This document shows, one piece after another, positions 1-8,313 of a stretch of 64,000 nt of DNA (position 1 is its first letter; each line of letters starts with the position of its first letter). The stretch is from contig CAVZOJ010000002.1 in NCBI GenBank assembly GCA_963776845.1, positions 930,001 to 994,000 of the forward strand. Reading direction: 5' to 3'. The translations under genes and the position numbers were made by a program. The notes beneath the pieces were generated by a model, which ran no database searches, was not told the DNA's origin, and saw only the letters and a list, made by a program, of their open reading frames with translations. Source of the DNA: Roseitranquillus sp963776845 (lineage in GTDB: Bacteria > Pseudomonadota > Alphaproteobacteria > Rhodobacterales > Rhodobacteraceae).

Positions 1-510
1 GGTGACGCCAAGAAGCAAAGCCACGATCGGCGCGAAAGCCACCACCATGATCAGGTCGTTCACCGAAACCTGCACGAGAGTGTAGTTGGGATCGCCCTTG
101 GTGAGCTGCGACCAGACGAAGACCATCGCAGTGCAGGGCGCCGCCCCGAGCAGGATAAGCCCGGCGATATATTCCGGCGCGCGCTCGGGGGCGATCAGTC
201 CGGCAAAGATATGCTCGAAGAACAGGACCGCCAGCGCCGCCATGGTGAAGGGCTTGATCAGCCAGTTTACGGCCAGCGTGATGACGATGCCTTTCGGGCG
301 CTGTCCCACTGCCTTCAGCGAGCCGAAATCCACCGCGATCATCATCGGATAGACCATCGCCCAGATCAGGACGGCGACGACGAGGTTGACCGACGCATAC
401 TCAAGCGACGCCAGCGCGCCGAAAAGCCCCGGCGCGAGGTTGCCGAGCAGGAGCCCGGCCATGATGCACAGCGCGACCCAGAGGGTCAGCCACCGTTCGA
501 ACAGGCTCAT
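1..510 (-). CDS. acr3: ACR3-type arsenite efflux permease, N-terminal part (runs off the left edge)
   Basis: This gene encodes the first 170 residues of an arsenite/H+ antiporter of the ACR3 (BART superfamily) type, which exports As(III) across the inner membrane. Hydrophobic helices alternate from residue 8 onward, and the family signature with the conserved cysteine is visible as GAAPCTAMVFVWS at about residues 122-134 (Cys126), followed by QVSVNDLIM. The C-terminal half lies outside the window. The ATG overlaps the stop of arsR as ATGA, so the two genes are translationally coupled and share one promoter upstream of arsR. The helix order fits ACR3 rather than the E. coli ArsB fold. Confidence 0.93.
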   Translation of the reverse strand, partial: MSLFERWLTLWVALCIMAGLLLGNLAPGLFGALASLEYASVNLVVAVLIWAMVYPMMIAVDFGSLKAVGQRPKGIVITLAVNWLIKPFTMAALAVLFFEHIFAGLIAPERAPEYIAGLILLGAAPCTAMVFVWSQLTKGDPNYTLVQVSVNDLIMVVAFAPIVALLLGVT

Positions 511-830
511 GAAGTTTCCTTCTGGTGCGGCACGCGGCAGGCCGCAGCCAAGGGCGGGGTGAGCGCACCGATGAACTTTGCCAGCGGCTCCAGCGCGGTG
601 GGGTTCAGCGCGTAGCAGGTGCGCGGGCCGGAGATCTCGCCGGTTATGACGCCGGCGGCTTTGAGGATGCGCAGATGCTCCGAGACCGTCGACTGCGCGA
701 GGCCGACAGCGTCCACAATGTCTCCGCCGATGCAGCCGGGCGTGGCGAGCAGCAGCCGCAGGATGCGCAGCCGCGCTGGATGCGCGAGCGCTTTGGCGAG
801 TTCGGCGAGGTCGATGTCCGGATTCCGCAT
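507..830 (-). CDS. arsR: ArsR/SmtB-family metalloregulator of the arsenic operon
   Basis: This is a 107-residue winged-helix repressor. The recognition helix region reads AQSTVSEHLRILKAAGV (about residues 45-61). The classical ELCVCDL arsenite site is not present; cysteines are found at 33, 72 and 98, so As(III) would have to be bound by a different cysteine set, as known for several alphaproteobacterial ArsR proteins. A longer ORF begins at 884, but I chose the ATG at 830 because GAGGAA lies 5 nt upstream of it and because the likely operator at 851-868 would otherwise be inside the gene. It overlaps acr3 by 4 nt. Inference: it represses this operon and is released by arsenite. Confidence 0.9.
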   Translation of the reverse strand: MRNPDIDLAELAKALAHPARLRILRLLLATPGCIGGDIVDAVGLAQSTVSEHLRILKAAGVITGEISGPRTCYALNPTALEPLAKFIGALTPPLAAACRVPHQKETS

Positions 831-850
831 TTGATTCCTCTTATTTCGGA

Positions 851-868
851 TATCGTCGATATACGATA
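851..868 (-). promoter_or_regulatory. Putative ArsR operator (inverted repeat)
   Basis: A perfect inverted repeat, TATCGT-CGATAT-ACGATA, starts 21 bp upstream of the arsR start codon, where ArsR family operators normally overlap the promoter. No other palindrome of this quality lies between arsR and the IS3 element. The function is inferred from position and symmetry. Confidence 0.6.
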
Positions 869-1001
869 CATTAGGCAAGAGCAATCCGGTGAGGCTTCCG
901 TGGTGACGACCTCGGATCCTAAACCGCTTTAGACAAGCCTGAACTTCACAACGGAAATCAGACGCTTCTTGCGGCGTCGCGCCAGCTCGCGGTAGAGACG
1001 C

Positions 1002-2155
1002 TGGCCCGGATCGGGTGGTCCAGGATTAGTCTTAGTGCATGACGGGCCTCGGCGCTACGGCTGTCGGGGCCGGCGCAGCGGATCCGGGTGGCGGAGCCGG
1101 GCACTGCGCCACCTCGGGAGCTGGCGGGCGGTAGCCCAGCGATGAAAGCGGGCGCTTGGAGTTGTAGTGCCGTCGCCAACTTTCGATGACGGTCCTCGCA
1201 TCGGCCAGACTGTAGAAGATCTCGCCGTCGAGCAGCTCGTCCCGGAGCTTCGAGTTGAAGCTTTCGCAGCAGCCATTCTCCCAGGGACTGCCGGGCTCGA
1301 TGTACGCGGTTCGGGCGCCGACGGCCGCGATCCACTCCCGCACCGCCTTGGCGATGAACTCGGGGCCGTGGTCAGACCGGATGTGCGCCGGCACGCCGCG
1401 CAGGATGAACAGGTCCGACAGGACGTCGTGACGTCCACCGACCTGAGCTTGCGGTCGACCTGGATTACCAGGCTCTCGCGGGTGAACTCGTCGATCACGT
1501 TCAGCATGCGGAACTTCCGTCCGTCGTGTTCTGCGGTACCTTCAGCCCCTCCCGCCGCCATATCCGCTCGACCCGCTTGGCGTTCACCACCCAGCCGGCA
1601 TCGCGCAGCAGCGCCGCGATCCGGCGGTAGCCGTAGCGGCCATACCGGCTGGCGAGCGCCGCGATGTCCGCCGTCAGAGCGGCTTCGTCGGCGCGGCCCC
1701 GCGGCACCTTGCGCTGTGTCGAGCGATGCTGCCCGAGGCGGCACGCACGCCGTTCCGACACCCCAAGCTTCGCCATGACATGCTCGACGCAGCGACGACG
1801 GCGGGCGGGGCTGAGAAGTCTCCCGAGGCGGCCTCGCGCAGGATCAGCTTCTCCAGCGTCAGGTCCGAGACCGCCTTCCGGAGACGCTCGTTCTCCTTCT
1901 CGAGCTCCTTCAGGCGCTTCACCTGGTCGGTCTTCAACCCGCCGTCCTCACGGCGCCAGCGGAAGCAGGTGAACTGCGTCACGCCGATCGAGCGCACTGC
2001 CTCAGCCACCGATCGCCCCTGCGACACCAGCACGTCCACCTGCCGCAGCTTCGCGACAATCTCCTCGGGCTTGTACATCTTCCGCGCCATCCCTCGTCCT
2101 CCATCCGGCTGGAAAACCATACCTCAGCGAGGACCACTTCTCAGGGGGCAGGCCA
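1002..2155 (-). mobile_element. IS3-family insertion sequence, decayed
   Basis: The element carries an OrfA/OrfB transposase pair on the minus strand. The right end shows TGGCCTGCCCCC (minus strand, from 2155) and the left end begins TGGCC at 1002 and reaches a shared GGTCC about 20 bp in, so the terminal repeats are only partly matched. The length of about 1.15 kb is roughly 100 bp short of related elements, which agrees with an internal deletion seen in orfB. It sits between the arsenic operon and the anti-sigma gene. I cannot define a target duplication. Confidence 0.8.
1032..2090 (-). pseudogene. IS3-family transposase OrfAB, frameshifted and internally deleted
   Basis: OrfA starts at 2090 (MARKMYKPEEIVAKLRQ) and contains the helix-turn-helix and the leucine-rich tail up to LILREAASGDF. 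OrfB follows in a second frame (CVEHVMAKLGVSERRACR). After REGLKVPQ the sequence jumps directly to DGRKFRMLNVIDEFTRE: about 36 codons that hold the first catalytic Asp of the DDE triad (the WSYDFV region in relatives) are missing. A further frameshift follows RKLRSVDV. The remaining catalytic parts, SDHGPEFI and SPWENGCCESFN, are present. The protein cannot be made as an active transposase from this copy. Confidence 0.88.
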
Positions 2156-2200
2156 CCACTGCCTCGACATCGAACAGGATGCCGGAGCCAGAAAAGAGAG

Positions 2201-2932
2201 CTACTGCTGCATCCAGCCGGATGTGACCAGAACATCGACTTCATCGGGTCCAAGGACCGGCCCCGCCTCGAGAGCCTCTAGGGCGGCGACCATGACGTTC
2301 TCTGTCGCGCCGGCGGCGGGGACATAAGCGTCCTGCGTGTCCGTTCTCGCGGCCGGCCGTGCCACCGCGACCTCCAACACCCATTCCTCGCCGCGCCGGC
2401 ACGCGATAGCCCAAGCCGGCGAGCCGCCGCTACGTCCGGACCATTCGACTTCTCGGCACGGCTCGCCACTACCGTCGATAAAGGTCGTGCTCAAGCCTAC
2501 CGTACCCGAGCCAAGACTCGTCGCGCTGCCGTCCCGGCCGTTCTCAAGGAGAGTTTGCAGGGCCGAGGTGCGTTCGATTGCACCGGCGGTCAGCTCCGGC
2601 TCAACCGCCGTCGACGAGGCTCCCAGGAAGTAGCCCGCGGCAAGCGCGATCGATGCTGCAAGGGCGGACCCGGTCACGAGGCTCCGTGACCTTGAGGCGC
2701 GCCGGACGGGCCGGGCATCTGCCAAGCGATTGCGGAGCGCCTGTGGCAAGGGCGCCCGCACGGGCGCCTCGAAGGCCATTGCGAGACGCGCGTTCATCTC
2801 TCGCAGGGCCTTTACGGTCCGACGGTCCTCTGGAGAGTCGGCCAGATGCCGCTCGACCTTCGCAGCCTCCTTGGGTGACAGCTCCTCGTCGGCATACGCT
2901 GCCAAGAGCGTCGGATCGAGGCGGGAAGCCAT
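2201..2932 (-). CDS. Membrane-anchored anti-sigma factor of the adjacent ECF sigma factor
   Basis: The 243-residue protein has an N-terminal cytosolic anti-sigma domain (about residues 1-75, with LLAAYADEELSPKEAAKVERHL), one transmembrane segment (about 84-106, SLVTGSALAASIALAAGYF) and a periplasmic C-terminal domain. The helix order matches anti-sigma factors of the zinc-finger (ZAS) class, but the HxxxCxxC cysteines are absent, so it would be a zinc-free variant. The ATG overlaps the sigma factor stop as TGATG, so both proteins are made from one mRNA in a coupled way. Inference: it holds the sigma factor at the membrane until an envelope signal releases it. Confidence 0.8.
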   Translation of the reverse strand: MASRLDPTLLAAYADEELSPKEAAKVERHLADSPEDRRTVKALREMNARLAMAFEAPVRAPLPQALRNRLADARPVRRASRSRSLVTGSALAASIALAAGYFLGASSTAVEPELTAGAIERTSALQTLLENGRDGSATSLGSGTVGLSTTFIDGSGEPCREVEWSGRSGGSPAWAIACRRGEEWVLEVAVARPAARTDTQDAYVPAAGATENVMVAALEALEAGPVLGPDEVDVLVTSGWMQQ

Positions 2933-3429
2933 CAGTTCACGGACCTTCCGATGATCGCAGATAGCTGACTGCGGGCACGGGAAAGGCGACTCATCACCGT
3001 GCCGAGCGGAACGTCCATCACGTCGGCGGCTTCGCGGTAGGACATGCCATCTATGGCAACAAGCGCAATTACCGCGCGCTGCTCCGGCGGAAGTTGCGCG
3101 ACCGCTTCCCTAAGCTTTGCAAGCGTCATCCTGTCCTCCGCGTGTCGGGCGGACAATCCGCCGTCCGAAAGCCCGACCTGTTCGGCATCGATCTGATGAC
3201 CGCGCGTGCGGGCGCGCCGGCGATCGTCATGCCAGAGATTCTGAACTATGCGAAACATCCAGCTGTCCATCCTCGTGCCCTCCCGGAACTTCGAGGCGTT
3301 GCGGAGCGCTCTCTCACATGCGGCCTGTACGAGATCATCGCCATCTTCCACCGAGCCCGTCAGCGAATAGGCAAATCGTCGCAACCTTGGCACGGTTGCG
3401 ACGAGCTCCGTTTCGAAGGCGCTGCTCAA
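2932..3429 (-). CDS. ECF (group 4) RNA polymerase sigma factor
   Basis: The 165-residue product has the sigma region 2 (DDLVQAACERAL, then FREGTRMDSWMFRIVQN) and region 4 (LPPEQRAVIALVAIDGMSYREA ending VMSRLSRARSQL split here for length), with little else, as usual for ECF factors. The frame is open far upstream through the antisense of the protease repeats, so the start is not given by the ORF. I chose TTG at 3429, because homologous sequence begins there and GGACAG precedes it. It is followed without gap by the anti-sigma gene and is divergent from the S8 protease at 3572. Its targets are unknown; autoregulation and control of the protease are inferred from the layout only. Confidence 0.82.
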   Translation of the reverse strand: MSSAFETELVATVPRLRRFAYSLTGSVEDGDDLVQAACERALRNASKFREGTRMDSWMFRIVQNLWHDDRRRARTRGHQIDAEQVGLSDGGLSARHAEDRMTLAKLREAVAQLPPEQRAVIALVAIDGMSYREAADVMDVPLGTVMSRLSRARSQLSAIIGRSVN

Positions 3430-3571
3430 AGCCTGTCCAACGTTGTGTTCACGGTGACAACGGTCCGTCCTCGAAGTTATTCCGTGACACCGCGTGCCGG
3501 TAGCGTCGAGCAGGCGCACTATCAGCCGGAAGGTGCCGAGAAATCCGAGATTATAGAAGAGGGTAAGGCAA

Positions 3572-5428
3572 GTGCGCACGAAGTATTTGATCGGTCTGGC
3601 GACAAGCATGTCCCTTATCCTATGGGCGATTTCGTTCCATGGAGAAGGCGGATGGCCGAACGTCGTCGCTTCCGCGCAAGCGCAGGGCAACCGCGACACT
3701 GCACCGGGTCGTTCGGGCGAGGGATCCGGCAATAGTGCAAACGCTCCGGGCCGCTCTGGCGAAGCGCGAGGCAACAGCGGCAACGCGCCGGGACGTTCCG
3801 GCGAAGCGCCCGGCAACAGTGCAAACGCTCCGGGCCGCTCTGGCGAAGTGCGAGGCAACAGCGGCAGCGCCCCGGGACGTTCCGGGGAAGCGCCCGGCAA
3901 CAGTGCAAGCGCTCCAGGCCGCTCTGGCGAAGCGCGAGGCAACAGCGGCAGCGCCCCGGGACGTTCCGGCGGAGCGCCCGGCAACAGTGCAAACGCTCCG
4001 GGCCGCTCTGGCGAAGCGCGAGGCAACAGCGGCAGCGCGCCGGGACGTTCGGGCGAGGGATCCGGCAATAGTGCAAACGCTCCGGGCCGCTCTGGCGAAG
4101 CGCGAGGCAATAGCGGCAGCGCGCCGGGCCGCTCTGGGGAGGAGCGGGGCGATGGTGCGAACGGCCCAGATCGATCGGGCCGTGGGCGGGACGCGGCAGG
4201 TGCCTCTGGTGCCGTCTCGGACACAGGGAGCTTGGGAACCCTCCTCGATCGCGTCTTCGGTGGCGCTAGGCCAAGCGCTGATGCCGCTCCTGGGGCGCCC
4301 CGTGCAGAACCGGCGCAGGCGGCCACTGCTCCGCAAATCCTTCCAGGGTTCAGGCGGCCGGGAGAAGGGCAAGACGAAGAGCGCTTCAGAGCGAACGAGG
4401 TCTCGGTCATCGGGTTGGACACCGCGCGGCGGAATGCCTTGCGCAACGCCGGATTCGCGACGATTGCCTCCCGCAGCAGCGCGGTGCTTGGCGATCGTCA
4501 GGTCACCCGCCTGGCGACGCCTCCGGGCCTCACTCCCGCTCAGGCGGCCGCATTCGTGCGAGAGGCATTCCCTGACGCCATCGCCGATCTTTCGCATCTC
4601 TACCGGCCGGCGGCCCAGCCGACGAGTGTTCGCTATGCGCAGCAGCTTATCGGTGTAAATCAGCAGAGGTGCGCCGTCGGCACTCGGATTGGCCTCATCG
4701 ATACGGGTATCGGCTCACATGCTGCATTGCGGCGGGCGCGCCTGACACAACGCACGTTCGTCGACCTCCGGACCGGTGGCAATCTCAGCCACGGAACGGC
4801 TGTGGCAAGCCTCCTCGTGGGCGAACTGCCGGGCGTCGAGCCGCTCGCGTCCGGCTCACGTCTCTATTCCGCGAACGTCTTCTCGGGGGTTCAGGGCGTG
4901 CTCGCCACCGACGTCACAGCCATCATCGAGGCGCTGGACTGGATGGCCGCGAACCACGTGCGCGTCGTGAACCTCTCCCTCATCGGGCCACCCAACGACC
5001 TGCTCGAGGCGGCGGCTCTCGGCGCGGCGCAGAAAGGCATGATCCTCGTTGCGGCCGCCGGCAACGACGGACCCTCTGCGCCACCCGCCTATCCGGCCGC
5101 ATACGGCACGGTCATCGGCGTCTCCGCGGTCGACGCGCGCGCCCGCCCATACACCAACAACAACCGAGGATCCTACGTGGAAATTGCAGCACCTGGCGTC
5201 GATATCTGGGCCGCGAACGCAGACGGAGGGGGTGCTTTCTGGACCGGCACCTCCTTTGCGGTGCCGTTCGTGACTGCTGCCTTGTCGCGCGAGACCGCCG
5301 CTGGAACCGTGTCGAACATCAATGATGCCAGGCTCTATCTCAGGACATCCGCGCGCGACCTCGGCGCCCGCGGCCGCGACCCCGTCTACGGTTATGGCCT
5401 GCTCCAGGCGCGCAACTGCGGCCAGTAA
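3572..5428 (+). CDS. Secreted S8 (subtilisin-like) serine protease with an N-terminal Gly/Ser/Arg repeat region
   Basis: The 618-residue protein begins with a signal peptide (RTK, then a hydrophobic stretch; likely cut after AQA near residue 37). Residues 39-206 are twelve 14-residue units of the form GNSxxAPGRSGExx. A linker follows, and the catalytic domain starts near residue 365. The triad is Asp377 (IGLIDTGI), His407 (LSHGTAVASLL) and Ser561 (TGTSFAVPF), with oxyanion Asn498 (AAAGNDGP). All catalytic residues are present. I chose GTG at 3572, with GAGGG and AAGG upstream. It is divergent from the sigma/anti-sigma pair with a 142-bp shared promoter region. The repeats are probably exported and disordered; their role is unknown. 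Confidence 0.87.
   Translation: MRTKYLIGLATSMSLILWAISFHGEGGWPNVVASAQAQGNRDTAPGRSGEGSGNSANAPGRSGEARGNSGNAPGRSGEAPGNSANAPGRSGEVRGNSGSAPGRSGEAPGNSASAPGRSGEARGNSGSAPGRSGGAPGNSANAPGRSGEARGNSGSAPGRSGEGSGNSANAPGRSGEARGNSGSAPGRSGEERGDGANGPDRSGRGRDAAGASGAVSDTGSLGTLLDRVFGGARPSADAAPGAPRAEPAQAATAPQILPGFRRPGEGQDEERFRANEVSVIGLDTARRNALRNAGFATIASRSSAVLGDRQVTRLATPPGLTPAQAAAFVREAFPDAIADLSHLYRPAAQPTSVRYAQQLIGVNQQRCAVGTRIGLIDTGIGSHAALRRARLTQRTFVDLRTGGNLSHGTAVASLLVGELPGVEPLASGSRLYSANVFSGVQGVLATDVTAIIEALDWMAANHVRVVNLSLIGPPNDLLEAAALGAAQKGMILVAAAGNDGPSAPPAYPAAYGTVIGVSAVDARARPYTNNNRGSYVEIAAPGVDIWAANADGGGAFWTGTSFAVPFVTAALSRETAAGTVSNINDARLYLRTSARDLGARGRDPVYGYGLLQARNCGQ
3686..4189 (+). repeat. Twelve tandem 42-bp coding repeats in the S8 protease
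   Basis: Units of 42 bp encode 14 residues each. They alternate between two versions, one ending EAR after NSAN and one ending EAP or EGS after NSGS, which gives an 84-bp higher-order period. The first unit (GNRDTAPGRSGEGS) and the last (GDGANGPDRSGRGR) are the most divergent, the usual pattern of an array that grows and shrinks by slippage or recombination in its middle. Copy number may therefore vary between strains or be collapsed in an assembly. Confidence 0.95.
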
Positions 5429-5818
5429 AAAATAGAATTGATCGGTCGGGAATAACAGACAGCTTCGAGCGTTGTCCGTCGTGCAAGTGCTTGTGCTGGC
5501 GGCTGCTCGCCGACGAGACGCTAGGGCTTCGGCCCAAGGGCGTCAGTAGAACCGCCAGTAAAATCGGTACGTTACGAGTTGCGAGCATCTTGCGGCTGGG
5601 GCCATCTGGGTCCCAGCCGTTTCTCGGGTACCCGGCAAGGCTTGGGGCTTTGCTTCGTTGCAAAGTATCTCTTCCGATTGCTGTGACTGCCTTCGTTGCC
5701 CGCCATCCCGTCGGTCGTGTCGCGCGGTGGTGGAGATTGGGGAGCCTCGTGATCTCTCCGGGTGATCTGCCCCCCCCCAACCAGCGGCTGCAACCGCCAG
5801 GGAGATCTCGCCATCACA
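5429..5818. other. No recognisable gene
   Basis: After the protease stop I find no ORF with family resemblance on either strand. The stretch holds a hairpin with perfect 8-bp arms (CGGCTGGG at 5593-5600 and CCCAGCCG at 5612-5619) followed by TTTCTC, and a run of nine C at 5770-5778. The far end leads into IS256-type transposase remnants, so part of this may be the left flank of that lost element. Confidence 0.5.
5593..5619 (+). terminator. Possible terminator downstream of the S8 protease
   Basis: An 8-bp perfect GC-rich stem with an 11-nt loop is followed by TTTCTC. It lies 165 bp after the protease stop codon. The T tract is short, so termination is only a possibility. Confidence 0.35.
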
Positions 5819-5985
5819 GAGACTGCAGACACTGCCATGCCTGCGCTACCGCTCGGCGAGCCCGGCAGCGATCCGATCGAGGACCGGCTGCGCGAGACGG
5901 AGCGCGTGACATCATTGAGGCGCTTTTCGATGAGGAGCTGGACGCGTTTCTCGGCAACCTCCGCTATGGCCGCGACGCCGGCGTG
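5819..5985 (+). pseudogene. IS256-family (mutator) transposase, N-terminal remnant
   Basis: The translated pieces ETADTAMPALPLGEPGSD and, one frame over, ARDIIEALFDEELDAFLG look like the start of an IS256-type transposase, whose N-terminal region has this acidic helix. A frameshift after RETERV separates the two pieces. The rest of the gene, including the DDE residues, is missing, and the sequence runs straight into the remnant of a permease gene. This suggests that an IS insertion followed by deletion removed most of both. Confidence 0.6.
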
Positions 5986-6054
5986 TGGAAAGGCTGTTCC
6001 ATCGGCGGCAGTTCCCCGCGAATGACCAGTCGCAGGGGGCCAGCGTGGAGCTGA

Positions 6055-6242
6055 ATAAACCGGGTCACCGCCCTGCCCTTGGGCGGTTCGACGCTCTGCC
6101 CCAAAACGGCGCGGTGATCTCGCTGGCGGCGATCACCGGATTGACCCACAAGACGAGCTATGACGATATCTTGGTGGTTGCGGTGGCGATCCCGGTCCTC
6201 GCCACAATCACCGTGATCGTCCTTGGCTCGATGGGACTCTGA
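6055..6242 (+). pseudogene. 3' remnant of a GntP-family permease gene
   Basis: The last 54 residues read DALPQNGAVISLAAITGLTH and on to a hydrophobic C-terminus ending VLGSMGL. This is the conserved end of GntP/short-chain organic acid permeases, which carry a LPHNGAV motif followed by a GLTH motif. A frameshift lies near 6080. Its stop codon is 3 bp before the start of the CoA-transferase gene, the arrangement of a two-gene operon for uptake and activation of an organic acid. The upstream nine-tenths of the permease are gone. Confidence 0.7.
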
Positions 6243-6245
6243 GCG

Positions 6246-8180
6246 ATGTCGAACAAGGTCGTTCCTGCCGCCGATGCCGTTGCGCTGATCCATTCTGGCG
6301 ACACGATCACCACCTCGGGCTTCGTCGGCGCCGGGGTGCCAGACGGGCTGCTCAAGGCGCTCGGCGCCCGCTTCGCCGAGGAGGGTCATCCGCGCGATTT
6401 GACGCTGCTCTTCGCGGCAGGCCAGGGCGACGGCAAAGGCCGCGGGCTTGACCGGCTCGCCGCGCCTGGGCTGGTGCGCCGGGTGATTGGCGGCCACTGG
6501 GGCCTGATCCCGCAGCTCGGCGCCCAAGCGCTCAAGGGCGAGATCGAGGGCTGGAACTTCCCCCAGGGCGTGATCTCGCACCTCTACCGCGACATCGCCG
6601 CCGGCAAGCCCGGCACCATAAGCCATGTCGGTCTCGAGACCTTCGTCGACCCGCGACTTGGCGGCGGGCGGATCAGTGGGGCCGCCAAGGATGACCTCGT
6701 CGAGCTGGTGACGATCGGCGGCACCGAATGGCTGTTCTACAAGGCAATGCCGATCCACGTGGCGCTGCTCCGCGGATCGACCGCGGACGAGCGCGGCAAC
6801 ATCACCATGGAACGCGAAGCGTTGATCCTCGACAACCTCGCCCAGGCGTCGGCGGCCCGTAACTCGGGAGGCGTGGTAATCGTCCAGGTCGACCAGGTGG
6901 TGGCCGGCGGCACGCTGCCCTCGCGCGAGGTGGTGATCCCCGCCGCGCTCGTCGACGCCGTCGTGGTTGCGCCGCCGGAGCTGCACCCGCAGACCTACGC
7001 CACCCAATACAACCGCTACTACACCGGCCGCTACCGCGCGCCTACCGAGGGCGTGCCGCCCCTGCCGCTGACCGAGCGCAAGGTCATCGCCCGCCGCGCC
7101 GCCTTCGAGCTGCCGATCGGCGGCGTCGTCAACCTCGGCATCGGCGTACCCGAGGGCGTCGCCTCGATCGCCGCCGAGGAGGGGCTGCTCGATCACGTGA
7201 CGCTGACCGCCGAGCCCGGAGTCGTCGGCGGCCAGCCCGCCTCCGGCCTCGACTTCGGCGCCGCAGTCAACACCGACGCTATCATCGCTCAGAACCAGCA
7301 GTTCGATTTCTACGACGGCGGCGGGCTCGACCTCGCCTGCCTCGGCATGGCCGAGGCCGACAGCGAGGGAAACGTGAACGTCAGCCGCTTCGGGCCCAAG
7401 CTCGCCGGCGCCGGAGGCTTCATCAACATCAGCCAGAACGCGCGCCACCTCGTCTTTGCGGGCACCTTCACCGCGAGTGGGCTCGCTACACGGATCGGCG
7501 ACGGCCACCTTGAGATCCGAGCCGAGGGCCGCGCCCGCAAGTTCGGCGGCCGGGTCGAGCAGGTGACCTTCTCCGGCGAGCGTGCGCGTCGGCTGGGGCA
7601 GCCGGTCCTCTTCGTCACCGAGCGCTGCGTGTTCCGGCTCGAGCCCGATGGCCTCCGGCTGATTGAGGTGGCTCCGGGCATCGATGTCGAACGCGACGTC
7701 CTGGCGCTCATGGGATTCGACCCGCTAGTAAGCGAGGTGGCGGAGATGGACGCCCGCATCTTTCGCGACGGGCCCATGGGCCTCCGCGACGAGTTGCTCA
7801 CGATCGGGCTAGACCGCCGCATCTTTTGGGACGCGGGGCGGGAGATCCTGTTCGTGAACCTGGCGCGGCTTTCGATCCGCACACAGGCGGATATCGAGGC
7901 GATCCGCGACCACGTTGGCGAAGTCGTCGGCCCCCTCGGGCGCAAGGTCGACGTCGTGGTGAACTACGACCAAACGCGGATCGACCCAGAGATCGAGCGC
8001 AGCTGGTCCGAGATGGTAAACGACCTCGAGACCCGCCTCTACGCACGCGTCTCGCGTTACTCGCACTCGGCCTTCCTGCGCCGGAAGCTCGGCCGCACTC
8101 TTGAGAGAAGACGCCGCCCCACGATCCACGAGAGCGAGAGGGCTGCGACAGCTGCCCTCCACGATCCCGGACGGAAATGA
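6246..8180 (+). CDS. Family I acyl-CoA:acetate/3-ketoacid CoA-transferase (fused subunits)
   Basis: The 644-residue protein has both halves of a family I CoA-transferase in one chain: an A-type half (DAVALIHSGDTITTSGFVGAG at the start) and a B-type half from about residue 280. The catalytic glutamate is Glu323 in the TAEPGVVGGQ motif; it forms the covalent CoA thioester. The chain is about 100 residues longer than YdiF-type enzymes, with a C-terminal extension (about 545-644) that is basic at its end. It sits 3 bp after the remnant of a GntP permease, so the operon it belonged to has been cut. The substrate cannot be told from sequence; short-chain acyl-CoAs are most likely. Confidence 0.88.
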   Translation: MSNKVVPAADAVALIHSGDTITTSGFVGAGVPDGLLKALGARFAEEGHPRDLTLLFAAGQGDGKGRGLDRLAAPGLVRRVIGGHWGLIPQLGAQALKGEIEGWNFPQGVISHLYRDIAAGKPGTISHVGLETFVDPRLGGGRISGAAKDDLVELVTIGGTEWLFYKAMPIHVALLRGSTADERGNITMEREALILDNLAQASAARNSGGVVIVQVDQVVAGGTLPSREVVIPAALVDAVVVAPPELHPQTYATQYNRYYTGRYRAPTEGVPPLPLTERKVIARRAAFELPIGGVVNLGIGVPEGVASIAAEEGLLDHVTLTAEPGVVGGQPASGLDFGAAVNTDAIIAQNQQFDFYDGGGLDLACLGMAEADSEGNVNVSRFGPKLAGAGGFINISQNARHLVFAGTFTASGLATRIGDGHLEIRAEGRARKFGGRVEQVTFSGERARRLGQPVLFVTERCVFRLEPDGLRLIEVAPGIDVERDVLALMGFDPLVSEVAEMDARIFRDGPMGLRDELLTIGLDRRIFWDAGREILFVNLARLSIRTQADIEAIRDHVGEVVGPLGRKVDVVVNYDQTRIDPEIERSWSEMVNDLETRLYARVSRYSHSAFLRRKLGRTLERRRRPTIHESERAATAALHDPGRK

Positions 8181-8313
8181 TGGTGCAATAGCCAAACGCG
8201 TTGGCACCCGAGCTGGGCAGACTACAGTACCCGTTGGTCGGTGGCTGATCCGTTTGCAGCCGAGCTATGAGCCGCAGTGTTAGGCAGCAGGCGCTTTGCC
8301 GGCGGCTCAGGAG

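Noticed and set aside
3686..4189. CRISPR-like array
   Set aside because: The units are contiguous 42-bp coding repeats without unique spacers, and they lie in frame within the protease gene.
2932..4446. 504-residue minus-strand ORF that joins the sigma factor to a Pro/Arg/Ser repeat protein
   Set aside because: The upstream part is antisense to the protease repeats. A 42-bp repeat without stops leaves other frames open too; the sigma factor similarity begins only at 3429.
5964..7508. 514-residue minus-strand ORF across the CoA-transferase
   Set aside because: It is a high-GC shadow of a conserved gene; its Gly/Arg/His-rich sequence has no recognisable domain.
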